Source: Varanus komodoensis
Taxonomy: Eukaryota > Chordata > Lepidosauria > Squamata > Varanidae
Length of the DNA stretch: 64,000 nucleotides
Assembly (NCBI RefSeq): GCF_004798865.1
Contig: NW_025336598.1
Location: 19,500,339-19,564,338, forward strand
Direction: 5' to 3'
The notes under the pieces are model-generated. The model had not been told where the DNA came from, searched no databases, and was given only the letters and a program-made list of their open reading frames with translations. A program made the position numbers and the translations under genes. Shown here in pieces: positions 1 to 36,700 of this stretch (its first letter is position 1; each line of letters starts with the position of its first letter).

Positions 1-295
1 TCCATGTAATTATGAACCTGTTTAGAGTCCAAACTAGAAAAAATGAAAACTGCTTTTTTCAAAATAATTTAATAACACATTGGAGAGCAAGAAAGAGCCA
101 AGTGCATCTTGGCTTGTGCAACGGAGGGACAAAAAATTATAGATCATGACATAATTAATAAGTTGGTTTGAAAAATCTTTTTAAGATTTTATGGCTGGTA
201 TTGTTACTTTATATCTAATTAAAGAAAATTAGATAAGTAGTTAAAAAAAGAAGGGATGAGGATCAAATGATAGGGCATGTGGCTAACTTAATATA

Positions 296-372
296 ATATA
301 GCTGCTCAGAGAGCCTCTGGCTATGGGGCGGCATACAAATGTGGTAAACAAGTAAATAAATAAACCCAAATT
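296..372 (+). mobile_element. LINE 3' tail fragment (L2-type)
   Basis: GGGGCGGCATACAAATGTGG followed by an AAATAAATAAA tail matches the 3' end pattern of the longer L2-type copies in this window. Only about 75 bp remain. Confidence 0.6.
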
Positions 373-440
373 ATGAGCTAATGTAATCATTTAATTTGTT
401 ATTCCTGATAACAAAACCTACATTTTCTGTATTCTTTTAG

Positions 441-22251
<21,811 letters not shown>

Positions 22252-23434
22252 TATCAGTCAAGTAAGTATTTCAAATGCAGTATTAATTTCTGGAAACTAA
22301 ATAGCAACTTATAGAAAAAATAGGTTTGGGTTAGGATTTAGTGTCTAAAATGATAACCTGTCAGTCAAAGATACCCTACAGGCTTCCTGCATGCAGAAAA
22401 TGAATGTGTGAGGCAGGAAACTAGGCTAGGTGTGTTTCTTTCAGACATGGCAGTCCTCTTCACTTCATGTTTAAATTGCACACACAGAGAAAGAATACAG
22501 CTATGCTGCCAACCCCATCCGAGGCATCAGATGCCTAGCTGGCCTGTGAACCAACCTTTGTGCATAGAATGAACACTGCACCACACTTAGGTGCTTTGGA
22601 ACGCTGTACACTTAAGGGTACTGAACATGCATATGTACCCAGCTACAGAGCTTCAAAATACATTTGCAACAGTCAGGGTTTAGGGCATGCAGTATCAGGA
22701 TGGTACTAGTGATATACAGTATTTCTATTCCCGTTTCATGTGAGGATCCATCTAGGATGGGTATACCACCCATACTGCAGGGCAAGCCAGGGATCACATG
22801 ACCAAGAATCTTTGCTTTGGTCCAGAAGTCTTGACTCCTCCCTTTCAGTTTGTTCTCTGGCCTCACTGAGCTTTTTGCTGTCACTCAAAGTATCCTGCAG
22901 CCTCTGGGGCAGAGGAAGCCAGTTCTCTGCAAAATTATGTAGTACATTTCAAGTGACTGATGTGAAACTATGTGTTTTGAATACTTCCCATGTTTATGAT
23001 TCCCAAGTTTTCTTATTACACCTAGGCCATGAAGTACGAGTATCTTATTGACAGAAACACAGGTCTTTTTACAAATATCAACAGTTTAGCCATCTTTAAT
23101 GAGGATAAGTCAGACCTGCACCAAAATGCCTTTTCCACTTTAAGCATTATGTTTGGTATATTTTGGGTTTATCTGTTTAGATAATGAAGAATCACTGAAC
23201 AGCAGTAGGATGTAGGATACAGCTCAGCAAGAGTTCACACAAATGCACGTGTTGCTCATCTTGGATAGCATTTGTATACTGTGGTCTTTTCTCAATGAGC
23301 TATGCCATTAATTGCCACTTTATATATGAAAAGAAGTATTTTTAGATAATGTATGACTTATTCCAATACTACTAAAGCCGTGAATTCTGAGGCTTGTATA
23401 GCTGTTTGTAGCATAATATCTATGTTTGTTTTAG

Positions 23435-23595
23435 GAGCTACCAGCCAGTGAAGTACTACAACAACAGAGAAAACTTCAGAGTTTAAGCCCAGTTGGTACT
23501 ATGCTTGAAATTATTTCATAGTTCTATCTGTATCTTTTATAGAAATTTTGTACTATGGCTTTTCCTATTTTCAATAAAATTTAACTGCTAAACAA
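23435..23595 (+). other. WDR19: WDR19 3'UTR exon (exon 37)
   Basis: After the acceptor TTTTAG at 23434 the sequence starts GAGCTACCAGCCAGTGAAG. It runs about 160 nt to a canonical poly(A) signal, and a GT-rich stretch follows. The human gene also ends with a separate non-coding exon. The cleavage point is inferred. Confidence 0.8.
23573..23578 (+). terminator. WDR19: WDR19 poly(A) signal AATAAA
   Basis: AATAAA lies about 140 nt into the 3'UTR exon. The downstream GTGTTTTC near 23597 fits a GU-rich element, so cleavage is probably near 23595. Confidence 0.8.
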
Positions 23596-23599
23596 AGTG

Positions 23600-24265
23600 T
23601 TTTCAAGTTTATAAATCTACAGCTGGTAGCATTTCACACTTTGAATTTGTTCCTTGCTCTTTTGACCTCCATCTTTTATTTGCCTGTTACTCTGATTCAC
23701 AGAAATGCTATCACCTTCTTGGTTTTTATTTAATGTGATATTAAGCCTGCTATAAAATGCAAGAAATGGGGCCTGATTTTAGGCTAGCTTAATTGAGAAT
23801 TTCATGGTTAAGTGAGAGTTAGACTAAAGGTACTGTTCATTTAGCCTAACCTAGTGGCAGCTTCAGAAAAGCATTTCAGAATGCAGTCCTATCAGTTATA
23901 CTCTTGATGATTGAAAGGCTCTGAACTTGGAAGCTTCTGATTATCAAATGCAGAATGAGAAAGGGCAGAGGCAATCTTTGCTTTCCATATTCACACCCTG
24001 GATATTTCACTAGGCTTTTTATAGCCAAACTGGTGAGGGAAGGAAGGAGGCAGGCAAAGGCTCATGTAACTTGGCCTAGCAGAATGCCTTCTCTCTCTCC
24101 AAGGTCTAGTTTCCAAATTCAGAGGACAGCCAGCATGGTACTTTCTGCACTGGTTGCAAGGAGGACTGGGAGTGGATCTCCAACATATTCTTCCAGGGTT
24201 AGAGCCCTATCTCTGTATAGGTGTGAGCCAAGATGCTGCCACATAATTTACATGAAAGTTAAATT
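23600..24265. other. WDR19-RFC1 intergenic spacer
   Basis: About 0.67 kb lies between the two convergent poly(A) sites. No coding frame is convincing. Part of it (about 24085-24185) resembles an intronic stretch at about 9470-9600 and is probably an old unnamed repeat. No insulator or RNA gene is recognisable. Confidence 0.6.
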
Positions 24266-24267
24266 GG

Positions 24268-24687
24268 TTAAAATAGGAAACTAGTTTTATTGCAACTTTT
24301 ACATATTGCTGCACTCTCATGTACAAAAGAAATATCCAGTTTGTTCATTACATACTATATACATGACATAATGGTTACCTTAAAAAAATATCAGGCGCTC
24401 TGTAAAGATGAAATATTAACTATACGCGAGAGATCAGTGCTCTTTCCCAGATGCTGCTAAGCCTCTTAGTATATTTACACTAATCAGAAATTAGAGTCTC
24501 TGGTTAGTCTCATTTACGTTTTGTCAGTATATTACATGTTTTCATTTTTGTGCACTGGCAATAAAACAAAGCAGTCATATCACCAATAAGCAAGCGCTTT
24601 GTCAGCACATTAGTTTTATCCACAGCCCAGTATTAAAAAAAAATACTGTCCAGTTTGCATAGCTGGTCATTTTTAGCACTGTACAAT
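24268..24687 (-). other. RFC1: RFC1 3'UTR
   Basis: About 420 nt from the stop to the inferred cleavage point. It is AT-rich with no coding content. The end is set only by the AATAAA described separately, and a longer form is possible. Confidence 0.6.
24286..24291 (-). terminator. RFC1: RFC1 poly(A) signal AATAAA
   Basis: The + strand TTTATT reads AATAAA on the gene strand, about 400 nt past the stop. It is the most plausible 3' end signal seen. Confidence 0.6.
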
Positions 24688-24765
24688 TCACTTAGACTTT
24701 TTCTTTGCTTTGCCCTTTTTCTTCTCTTCTGTTCTTTCTGAGGTGGGTTGCTTAGCAGACGTTTT
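24688..24765 (-). CDS. RFC1: RFC1 exon 25, last coding exon
   Basis: 78 nt, 25 residues and TGA (stop at 24688-24690). It encodes a lysine-rich tail ending KKKGKAKKKSK, probably a nuclear localisation and DNA-contact segment, as in human. Confidence 0.93.
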   Translation of the reverse strand, partial: KTSAKQPTSERTEEKKKGKAKKKSK

Positions 24766-27700
24766 CTGCAGGGAAGAAAATGTTTTAACTTTAAAATGCA
24801 TATTGGAACAGTCCCTAGCATACATTTTAATATTTAGGCTTGCAACATTTTACAACTTTTAATTTCTATAAACATGCACAATACAATATTTTTTTAAAAA
24901 ATGCCCCATGTCACCCACAGCTTTATCCCATTAGGAAGGCGAAGAGGATGAGGGGAAAATAGGTAAAGGATAGGGCAACTAAGAACAAATAATAGACAGG
25001 CTTCAGTACTGAAGCCAGTACATGTAACTTGACTTTATAAGAAAGTTCAAAGATAGATAGTTGATGAGATGGACTGGATCAGTCCCTGGTTTATGTGAAT
25101 CCTAAAAGGTGGTCTGATTTTCAGTTACAACAGTACTCTTTTAACTACAAAATCAGCTGAAAATGTTACCTTAATCATTGCATCATTTTCAACACCTTCT
25201 TGCTCCTTCTCAGATTGGAATTCATCAGCTTCAGCGCCTTCATCCAGTTCGCCATCCGCAACAGACCCCGCTCGCCACTTTGCCTTCTGTATTATTTGCA
25301 GTGAATATGGTGTAAGATGCACCTCCTTGTTATAGGTTCGTGTGAAAGCTGATTTAACCTGTTTCAAGTGAAAGACAGAACTTGAGTACCTTGGAAACCT
25401 TACATGGAGTCCCTCAGTGAAAGACCAAGGAAGCTTATCCACCAACACTGCCAGCCTTTTCTGGTAATGTGCAAAACCAGGAAAGTGGCACATTAAAGAA
25501 TACACTCTATTTACATGAAATAATGGACAAGTCCGTCAGGCTTGAACCCCATGCATGGAACCCACTGAAGTTTTTCTGCTTTAAAAAAAAAAATTTTTAA
25601 AAACAGGATTTTGCCAATAGATTTGGGATTTTACCCTATGCCTCAGAATCTTCCATAACACAAATAGATTCTAAGATGTGGCAAGTGTTTCATGAAGGTA
25701 GCATTGTTTGAAAACCATAAAGTGATACATTTTGTTGAAAAGTAGGAAAAGGGGTCTTATCTATATCCTGTAAAAAATTCCTCTAATTCAGGTTTATGCA
25801 ATCTGCTATGCATTAACAACTTTACCATGGTATAAAACTTCTGTGGAATGGAAACCACTTCGTCAGTTGCAAAGTGTGGGGAGATATGATAGCACTTTTC
25901 AAATACTTGAAAGATTGTCACACAGAGGAGGGCCAGGATCTCTTCTCAATCATCCCAGGATACAGGACATGGAATAATGGGCTTAAGTTAGAGAAAACCA
26001 GATTCTGGCTAGACATCAGGAAAAAGGTTCCTGTTTCTTAAAGCAATGCAGCAATGGGACCAATTACCTAGGGAGGTTATGGGCAATTCTAAAATTCCAT
26101 GAATGATAATATATAAACCAGCAAAAAGCCACTTAGTAATTAACAAAAGCAGCCTAAGCTAATCACAGGAAAAAATTAACCCAGTGCAATAGCTTACAGC
26201 CTATCCTCAGTCACAGGCAGAATGAAACAAACATGTCTTCATGGCTTGTCTAAATGAGAAAAGAGAAGCCAGTCTTAACTTTTTGTGAATTGTGAACTTC
26301 CCAGATAGCTTTGCCTATTGGGCAGAATAGAAATGAAAATAATAAAACATATCAAGAGAGGAAGTAGACAAGAAGCACCACCAAACATACCTGTACTGCA
26401 TCCTCAACAGGCTGATTATACTTTTTTGTTGGTCCACTACCTGGACCTCCAGTACCAGTCTTAAGAGTACAAGTAGTTCATATGTGTAAAAGTGGTCCAT
26501 CAAATAACCTGGTCCCAAGTAATGTAGGCCTTTAAGTTTTAAAATGAATTAGGCTCAAAAGCAATTAGGCAGCCAGCACAGATGATACAGTATTGGAGTG
26601 ACATGTTCTGAGCACCAAGCCCCACAAGCATATGGGCAGCCATATTCTGTAATAAATGAGGCTTCCTAACAAAGGCACCTCCAGTAGAAAGGAATACTGT
26701 TAGTTTAATGCTATGCCTTCTACTCTAAATCCATCCAGGCCAGTAAGACAGTTGACTATATCAAAACACAGCAAGAGTTTGCACTCTCTTTACCAGTCCT
26801 CCAGTGTAAACCACCCACCAGGCTACAAAGGTTATCTCTGTTTCGTGGCCAGGCCAAAAGTAAAATTGGAATAGATCCTAATTATCAGTATCATTTAAGA
26901 ATGCCTGGATACAGGACACATACACACCCTCCCTCTTTCATAACCTTGCTTTGGAATAGATCATTTTACATCGGGTGATATTTTCCCAAGACTACCAAGT
27001 CCAAGCATGACCCTTGCTTTAATGAAAAGTTTGTTGCTTCAGAGGTCTAGACAGTAAGCACAGCTCCAGCAACTTTTAATAGCAAGGACGGTCAAAGGTC
27101 CAGAGCACAGGTGATAGGTCTCAAACTTCCAAGCAGCTTGTCCACACCTTCAAGTTACACAAAGTGAAGCACATCCAAAACAACTTGACCAGATCATATC
27201 CCAGCCACAACTTCTTCAACTTTGTCAAAATGTAGCATCTAAGTCAGGATGGATATAAGCAATTTATAAAGTACAATGCAACTAGTCACAGCAGCCCTTT
27301 GAAAGTTGCCAGAGTATAAAAGATTCCACCACTTGGCAAGCTCTGCTGGTGAACATCCCACAGACACAATAGCAGTTTCATTGGCACAAAGCAAGCCCTA
27401 TAAAGGTTTCTCACCTTTGTTCCAATAAGGCCAACATACAAGAAATAACAGAAATAGTTGAAGAGTATGATTTTTTTTAAACCCTTTCCCAATTCTCTAC
27501 AAAACTTTCTTTTATATCGCCAAAGCGACTAACAAAATTCCTTGAAATGATCTGTTTCAGCTACTTAGGTACCATTGCTTCTTAGGTGGGCTATACATCT
27601 GGAAATAGTAAAGATTAACTTACTTTGGAATCTACTTTAGAGAATGCACTAGGCTTGCCTCCCCAACTGGTTATTTCCATTATGTTTTCAACATCTTCCT

Positions 27701-30700
27701 TCATCAAGCAATAAGAATCCATGAATGCTATAGTATCCTGTACTCCTTCTGTTCCCAAGTGGCTCAAAGGTCTCACAATTGCATCTCTTATGTATGGCAA
27801 ATATTCAAGATTTATTGCTCTCTTGCTTGCATGTGTCCTTTAGGGAAAAAAGAAAAGTATTTACTGACTTTCCCATTACTAAGCTTGTATGAAGCTGAGT
27901 AGTGTCCATGCTTTGAACCCAGATTCATTTCTTAGCATTTCCAGCTAAAAGGAGGACTGGGAAAAACTTCCGCTTAAGACCTTGCGGAGCTGCAGTATTT
28001 AGAATCAAATGGGACTAAGATCCCTTGGGATGAAAATTATGAATCATGAGTTCCATATCATAGCTCCTCTTTCTTGAATCTTCTGGTCACACCATTCAAT
28101 TTCATTCAGCTCAGCAACTGAAGCCATGTCAGCCTTCCCCAGCTTGGTGCCCCCAGAGGTGCTGGATTGCAAAGCACATCATCCACAAGCAGCATGATGC
28201 TGGCTGGGAATAATGCGAGTTGCAGTCCAATTTGCCCAGGGGGCACCAAGTTGGGGAAGACTGCACTGTATAGACAAGTAAGTAAGGTATTCAGGAGCAA
28301 ATAGACTGATGCAACAGACTGGTGCAGAGTTTTCATCCATCTCACCCTTTCTTTAGCAGGGCACCCTCTCTTTTCTAGAGTGTCAGAAACTACAGTCTGA
28401 TACTATGTGGGGCTGCACAACTGGCAGTGTCAGGAATAATGGTTTATATATGTCAGTTGTGCTGTAGTAACAAAGGAGTAATGCAGACAGGAGCAGGCAG
28501 AAGGGAACATCACGGCCTGCTCCCATTGTTGTGCCCCTACCCCAGCTCACAAGGTCAGAGGTGCAGCAGGACCATTTAATTTTCCCTTCCCATCTCCTTT
28601 TTCTTCTGCATTGTGTCTTTTTTATTGCAATCCACTCCAGGAGCCTTTTTTAGCTGAGGAGTAGGATTAAAAATAAATGACAAAGACACACCATTATTTT
28701 GGCCTAGAAAAATGCCAGAAGTACATACTTCCATTTGTTTTTCTTCAGTAAAGAAAATATGCTTCAAAGATGAAGGCTGCCATATACTGTGACTACTAAC
28801 TGGAGTCTGGGCTCCAATAATACCCCACAATCAGAAGACAGCAGCAGGTGACTACTTTTACCTGAGACTCATGTGCATTGATAACTCTTGAATGATGCGG
28901 TCGTGCTTTCCTGTTGATGAAAATTTTCCCAGCCAGCTTGGAAAGTTTGGAAATTGGCTCATGTAGCCTCTCATTAGCTCCCCAGGAAGAACACTTGAAT
29001 AAATGGCCTAAATTACAGAGAGAACAATCAGTTTTAAATGGAGACTAGAATGCAGTGTGGTGTGATGGTTAGAGTATTGAACTGAAAACCTGAGAGATCC
29101 AGGTCGCACTTGTCCACAAAGCTCACTGGGTGACTTTGGGTCAGTCACTCACTCTCAACCTAACCTACGTCCCAGAGTTGTTGGGAAGATAAAATGGCAA
29201 GCTGCCTCATGATCTTCACAAGAGGGTAATAGGTGGAACATAAATGCAGTAAAACACAACCACACAATTATTTTGCAAAACAGTGCACAGAAGACACAGA
29301 AAACTACCCAAGGCAAATGTAAAGTAATGGTTGAAAATGATCATAGAAGAAAGCAGTAGCCCCATTACCACTACTGAATTACTCCTCTTGCTTTCTCCAC
29401 TCTCATTCCCACCCCAGATTATAGGATATTGTTTTCACAACAAACATTTAAAGACAAAGTTTGCACAAAGCTTGAAACCAATATGTAAATACCATAAAGG
29501 TAACAGTGTGGTCTTTGCCATGGTTGCGGAAATCAGTATTCCTTTTTGTTGGCCAATACTGAATTTTCCTACAAGGAACATAAAACCTTTGTTTCTAATG
29601 TTCTGATACCGGGGGGAAAGATCAAACACACAGTATTTTACAAAAAGTCCCTGGACACTGTGACTTCAGAATTTGCAAAAGCACAACTGCTGGATTCCAT
29701 TGTTTCAGATTTCCATTGGTTGGCAATTCAACCACACTAAAATGGTAAACAGCACAATGGTAAACAAACAGTAGCAAACAACTTTCCAAATAAATTTGCT
29801 ATTTTTCCTTCCACACACAAAATACCCTTTTGCTTACTCTTTGATTTATATAACGAAAGCTATCAAAACAAGTAGCAGCACTCTTCCATGATAATAACTT
29901 TCATGATAGATACATTTCATTTGGGTCAATAGATCAGAAACTACAACACTGCTTGAAGACACAAAGTATGCTTTGTATATAAGGCTTAGATTGTGGACAT
30001 GTTCTGAATTCACAGCCTGTAACAAAGCAGCAACGGATACCCTGAAATGGCCATTCAATATGCACCAGAAGCTAAAAAAGTGGCTAACCTGTGTGGGTAA
30101 AAGGCTCCAGTTTTGTCGACTGCGGATCTGCTGATCAACTAAGTCACCATCACATATACTGTCAGCTGCTTTGCTAAGCAACATCAGATGTTTCTTCATA
30201 TTGTTCCTGAGGGAGAGAATTATGGTCCACATTAATCAATACTAAATGAATTTCACTAAATCTTGATAACATCATTCAGACAAGTAAGACTGTAACATAC
30301 CCGGCAGCAACTGGCTTCACATGTATGTAGTTCTCCTGGACAAAGAGCGGTGCTAGAGAGTAATCGTGGAAGAACAGGTCTGCTTTGTCAATAAGGGACA
30401 TATGAGAGGTCTCCTCACCTGTAGCAAAAACCTTTCTGACAACATCAAAAGGGCCCTACAAAAAAAAGTTTAAATATTTACCATCAAAGAAAGGTCAGGT
30501 AGGGATTACTCAGATTAGCCCCAGGTGCTTGGCACTATCTGTGCAAAGATCTGCTACAGTGGCTTTTACATTAAACCATACCAGCAATTTAGAATGGAGA
30601 ATATGAAGACAAAACCAAAGGATGGCAATAGCTCAAGACCCTTCCATTCTGGTGTCACATTACAGTCTGCAAATCGTACTTAAAATCTACACTTGCATGT

Positions 30701-33700
30701 GCAAGGCAAAGGAAAGCATTCTAAAATATATTCTATTTCATAATACACATTTCTAAATGCATTTTGCTACTTGTTTCTCTGAGAACTATGAGGACTATGT
30801 CAGAACATCGGGAAAATGTAAACGTTACTAGATAAGTAAGTTCTGAACTTGCCTTATAATCATTTTGCACTACTTTATGTAAGAACATAAGAAAGGCTGG
30901 CTGCATCAGACCAAGAGTCTTTCTAGTCCAGGATTCTGTTCCCACAGTGGCCAACTAGTTGAAGGACAGAAGTGCAACCACAACCTCCTGTTCATGTTCA
31001 TGCAAGTGGTGTGTGCACAGGCCTTTAACTCAGGCAGCAGACCTCCTGCTCATGTATCCCTCCACCATTTTGCTTGGTCTGGCCGGTCTTGTATAGCCAT
31101 ACATTTACTCACTCTCTCATGATTTATCGAAAGAGTCACTAGGTTAAGACCTAGAACATGGAAATTCTGTCATTCATTACAACCCGTTTTTTCCAATGCT
31201 GTTATACAAAAAGAAATCCTTTAAAACTACAGAATTTTAGGCAGATTCCTTTATCATTTAAAAGTTTCCTCGGATTTGTGCCTTTTAAGTGATATTTGAT
31301 GCCACAATTCTAACAATTCTGAAATCAGCCTAAAGTACAACTTCCATTTCCAAGAAATGCCTCATTTTTGGAGATCCCAGGCCAAAGCAAGTACTGCCGA
31401 CATGGCCTTTCACCAAACTTTCACTCTTACCAGCTTGATATCCTTTTTTGCTTTGTGGGCATCCTCTTTCACACCATCATAAGTCAGGCTTTTGTTTCCT
31501 GCACACCACATGCTAAGATTATGTAAAACCTTAGAATGCAAAATAAAATGGTTAGTTTGCTAGAAGCACCTCATGTGGACGAATGTAAGCAGTTTATTTA
31601 ACAGAGCATTAATTTTAATACACTAGAAATCAATACTTCTCATTACATTTATTTTACAAGACAGCTCTTTGTCCTTATTCTAAAAAGGTTCCAGGTCTTG
31701 TTGCATCGCTTTCAGCAATTGTTTCATGGTAACTCCCTGACAAATCCTTTGCTTTTGCAACTTACCCGGTCCCAGTAATACTAGGACTCAAGCACATACA
31801 ATTTGCATATATAATGACTGCACTCAGATGTCATGCAGGGGTGGCCAAACTGAGACTCACAAGCCACATGTGGCTCTTTTATTTTGAGGCTTGCTGCTCA
31901 CTGCTTGCAGCTCCCAAACACCTGACATTTACCATACGTGGCTCTTCCGTTGGGCAAGACTGGCCACCCGCCGGCCTGATGTCAAATGAGCTACAGTGAG
32001 CTTCAGGCTCACACATGTCCCTCCAACTCCCTTTGACACAGCTGTGAGGAACTTGGAACATTTTGCTTTTGATTAACTGCAGATCAGCATGCCATCCAAG
32101 CCCTAAGGTATGTTTAATGTTAACTATGATTTGTTTAGAAAAGCTTCTTAACAAACTGATGATCTTCAGTTTGTCAGATTTGGATGACATGACATGCTTC
32201 CAATTAATTTAGACCAGAAGGAAAAGCTTCCAAATTGCTATTAATGACTGCACTGGAAAGGGAGCAGTATATGAGCCCAAAGCTAATTTCCATCATGTAA
32301 AACCATAACAGCATGATATTTCAATATGGCCTTTGTGTTCCATTACTTGCATCCTTTTCAATCCTACTTCTGGTGGAAGTCACACCTTTACCTCAATTCC
32401 TATCAACCAATGAATATTCCAGGTCTACGTGTGCAAAATGTCCCCTACCAAAGTCCCTAACCTTTCCATTCTCCTACACCTCTCTACTGTCATCCTTTCT
32501 CATATTCACATTTCTGCCCCTTGTTATTCTTAGTCCATAAGACATCTGTAAACTATCTGCATGTTATTGGAAGAGCAGAACAAAAAGACAGGTATTGGAA
32601 AAGAGCTCACTTGTCTGATATCCTGATTAGCTGCCAAGATGATTTCATTCATTGCTGGTGGTGGAATCTTTAACCCTTCTTTAAAGACGATGGACATCAT
32701 AGCGCCCTGCAAAAAAGATATTTTTAAGGACAGGCAAAAAAAGAAAGAAGCAGTAGACAAATAGAAAAAAATTACAACAATAATCACTGTCTACAGAATA
32801 TTAAATCTTAAAATAGGCACACACATGCTCCAGATCAGTAGACAAGAGATAGAATTTTTATGCTAGTGCATCTTAAAAATAACTCAAAAAGTATACTTTA
32901 CAAAGGTATAAGCAAATCTATGGGATTAGGAATGGGATCAGTCACCCCATTCTGACTTAAGCAGTAGATGGCCGCTCTGAAAAACCAGACTGGAGGAGAA
33001 AAATCTGGTATACATTCCAATCCAGTGATCGGTACATCTTTAATCCTGTAGCCATTCTTAGGTGACAGAAAGGAAGGTAGACCCTTCCAGAAGAGGAGCT
33101 AGAGTATTTCTGCCCTTGAATTTAAAGAATCAACATTTCTTTTTTTCACTCAGCTCTAGTTCATACTATCTGCAGGACTGTGGAAATACTCTTCCTGAAT
33201 TGCTTTAGAGCATACAGCCTTCACAAATTTCCAAATATGACTACATAATAATACATAAAGCACGACTATTAATCCTGATATCGATATGATCCCTATATAT
33301 TGCCTCCAGTATCAGAGCCAGTACTCTGTATACCAGCTGCAGCACAACACGAGTAAGAAGGTGCTATTGTGCTCATGTACTTATGTGGGCTTATTTACTT
33401 ATTTTATATACTTCCCAACAGCCAAAGCTCTCTGGGTGTTTCACAACAGCACATTAAAAATACAATATAAAACACAGCATATTTAAATATCATAAAATGT
33501 ACAATGCAAAATTTTAAACCAAAAGGAAACAGGTTTTTTAAAAAAATTATAATAACTAGAAGAAAATCTTAAGACTGGTTTTAAAAATCATCAGGCCCCA
33601 GGAGACTGAGTGCCTTGCAGTAGAGGTGTTCAGTTAGTCTTTACTTCCTTTTTTATTTCCTTCTCACAAGTATTCAGTTAGTCATTGTGTGAACAGAATG

Positions 33701-36700
33701 ATGGGCTAGATAGGTCTTTGGTCTCATCCAAAACATAACCCTCTTGCATCCTTAATTTAAAGAACATACAAACCTAAAAATGAACTTTACAAATCAAACC
33801 AAGGATAGCAATAAATGAAAGAGACTGAAACAAAAGCTTGTTAAAAAATAAAACCCTTACTGCCACACAGTTTTCTAGGACTAATTTCCATAGGCACTAT
33901 TTTAAAAAGACTATCTATCTGCCTGACATCTTTCAGTGACAGGTCAAGGAATTGGGCCTACAGCAATGATTGTCTGGATAGGCTCATAAGGATACAGGCA
34001 GTTAAACATATTTAATTAAGGACTAACTCTATCAGTGACCATTAGCCATTACAGCCAGTCTTCCCCAGTCATGAGATTTATTTGCTTGTTTGTTTATGGC
34101 ATTTCTTAAAAGGATGATGCTTGTCATCACTGTACCCTGTGTATAAGCTTCCTAGAAACCCCTTGTCTGGCCGCTTTTAGATAGACCTTTGTTCTGATTC
34201 AGAGAGGCCATTTTCATTGACTCATCTTAAGCTAGCCCATGCATACTCTTTGGGGCTGTTAGCCCCACAACAGCCCACCATGATTTATTTAAGCCACAGT
34301 GAGTCTGCAATACATGGTGTGCTTGTGGCTGTTATTTCAACAATGCAACCCCAACTCAGGGATGTTGTCTGGTATGAACCTGATGAGACTGGATTATGCA
34401 AAGCTTAAGCAACTGCTGCATAACCAGGGTCACTGGGTACATATAACACAATGCCTGAGTAAGGTTACATATTCAACTTGGTACCCAAGGGCACTGCAGC
34501 TCTTAAATAACCCATGACAAACTGCAGCATGTCATCTGAACCCAGTCTTACTCAGCTACCTACCTTAATCTGTTCCACACGTGGTCTTTGAAAGCGGAGG
34601 TCAAAACAGTAATGGGCGAGGGAACGGATCTTTGTGTGGTTCCGATCATTACACATGCAAATTATTGGAACCTTTGTGTGTTTGATCAGGTCAATCAGTT
34701 CCTGCAATTAGAAATTGAAAAACCACTGTGAACAGAGCAGTGCAGGACAGACAGTACTGACCACTACGAAAGTTGATGCCATTTGCCAAGCCTTACCCTG
34801 GGTCGGTTGATTAATAATTCAAAATGCTGCTACTAAAATATGACTGATATAAGGCAAGCCATTTCTATTAGACCCATTTGATATAATAAAGTATATCTGA
34901 GACTTTCTCAGAGAGCACACGTAAGTAAAAGAGTTCTGCACAAAACAGAAAATATTTTTCTAAAAAGCACACAGAGGCAAAACATTGAATGACTAAGTAG
35001 ACTTGTGTTTTTAAAGGCTAGGTGCAAAAGTTCTGGAAATTCCAAGTTATGTAGAAAAATGCTTATATTCCTGAATAGATGAAAAGTTTTCATCTTGCTT
35101 CCAATTGTTCTTACCATATGAAGAGTAAATTCAAAACAAGCAAACATAAAACAAGGTTAACTCTTAATCACTGATTAAAATTGAGAGCTAGATTTTTTTC
35201 CTTGGTACAACAATTCACAAGAATTTTTTATGTTGACCTTAGAGCAAAGGTTCTTGTTTAACCAGAAAAATTTGGTTTCCAATATTGGCTAATTAATTGG
35301 TTTCAGATATTGGTTTGCATTAATTGTGATTAAGTTTGATGTTGACATGTTTAACATTAATTAATAGTTAGAAATGAATTTGATCCTAAAGAAGGGCAAG
35401 AAGGACAGCATCATTCCACCAAGGATGTTCCATCTCATAACTACAGAGGGACTTGTATTTCTATCAGCTCAGAGTGAACTTACATGTTGATTAAGCCACT
35501 CTCAAACACAAATAAGCTCCAGTTTATTCCAGTTAATTTTGGTTTGTTTATTTAATAACTGGTTTATTCCAATTATTTCTGCCTGAAGAGTAGCTCTGAA
35601 TGGTCAATTCTCTATGCTTCCAATCAAGTTCATACCATTTGACTCCTGATACCTGATGCCCCCACAACTTTTTATCTTACCTGTATACCTCCTCTGTCCT
35701 CATTGCCAGCCATTCCATCCACCTCATCCATAATCAGGACATGTTTTGTACTGACTGACGATGATGTACCTGCAATAACAGAGAAACAGAATGAGACTGA
35801 AGAAAAATCTCATCCCTGTGCCTTTCTATTAATGCTACTGCTGATAAAAGTTGGACTTGAAATAGGGAGGTGGGCTGGTAACATTTTTTGGGACTGAAGA
35901 AACATTTATAGACTTTAATGCATTGCTGGAATAAATGTAAATTAAACCCAACTAGTGTACCTAATTATTCTAGCTAAGTAAGTAGCAAAAAATGAGGCTA
36001 CCTGAACAGAATCCTTTAATGTTGGTGTTATTCAACGATTCTGCAACTATTTCCTTCAGGCTGTTCTTGCTGCGAGTGTCACTGGCATTTAATTCCACAT
36101 AGCTCAAACCCAGTTCCTAATCCCAACACAAAAATAAGACAGTAAAATACACTAACAAAAACTGCTTGTACTAAATAGTTTTACACAGAAGCCTTTCCCA
36201 ATAATCCCAAAGTGATCTGCTAACAAAATTCATAGCCATAGTCCCCAGTCCTTTATATACCATTTGTGTCCTGGTTGACAATTGGGAGTAAAGCAGTACA
36301 TTTAGAAAGTCAAGTATCATTCTGGATCATCACTAGTTACTGGCCCAAGGCAATTTCTAAATATGTTTGTGATTAGCCACCAATGTAATAGCGTAACCAG
36401 AGAGAAAGACAGTTGGCTCTAAACAGTTGCTGGTTTCTGACCTGGCAGTTCGCTCAAAATAGTCAACTAAATAGAGTGATGTGACACACAGAACAGAATG
36501 CTAAAGGACATTAACATTTCACTATTAAAAATAATATTGTGATTATAAATTTATAAATTAAAAGTAACATTGTGATTTCAGCTTGAAACTCCACTGGGGC
36601 TATAAAGCAGAAATAACAGTAAAAATCTAGGGCTGGATCCAGATTTATGCCATGTCAACTGCACTGATGGGAATAGATTTCTCTGCTCAGTTCTTCCCAC

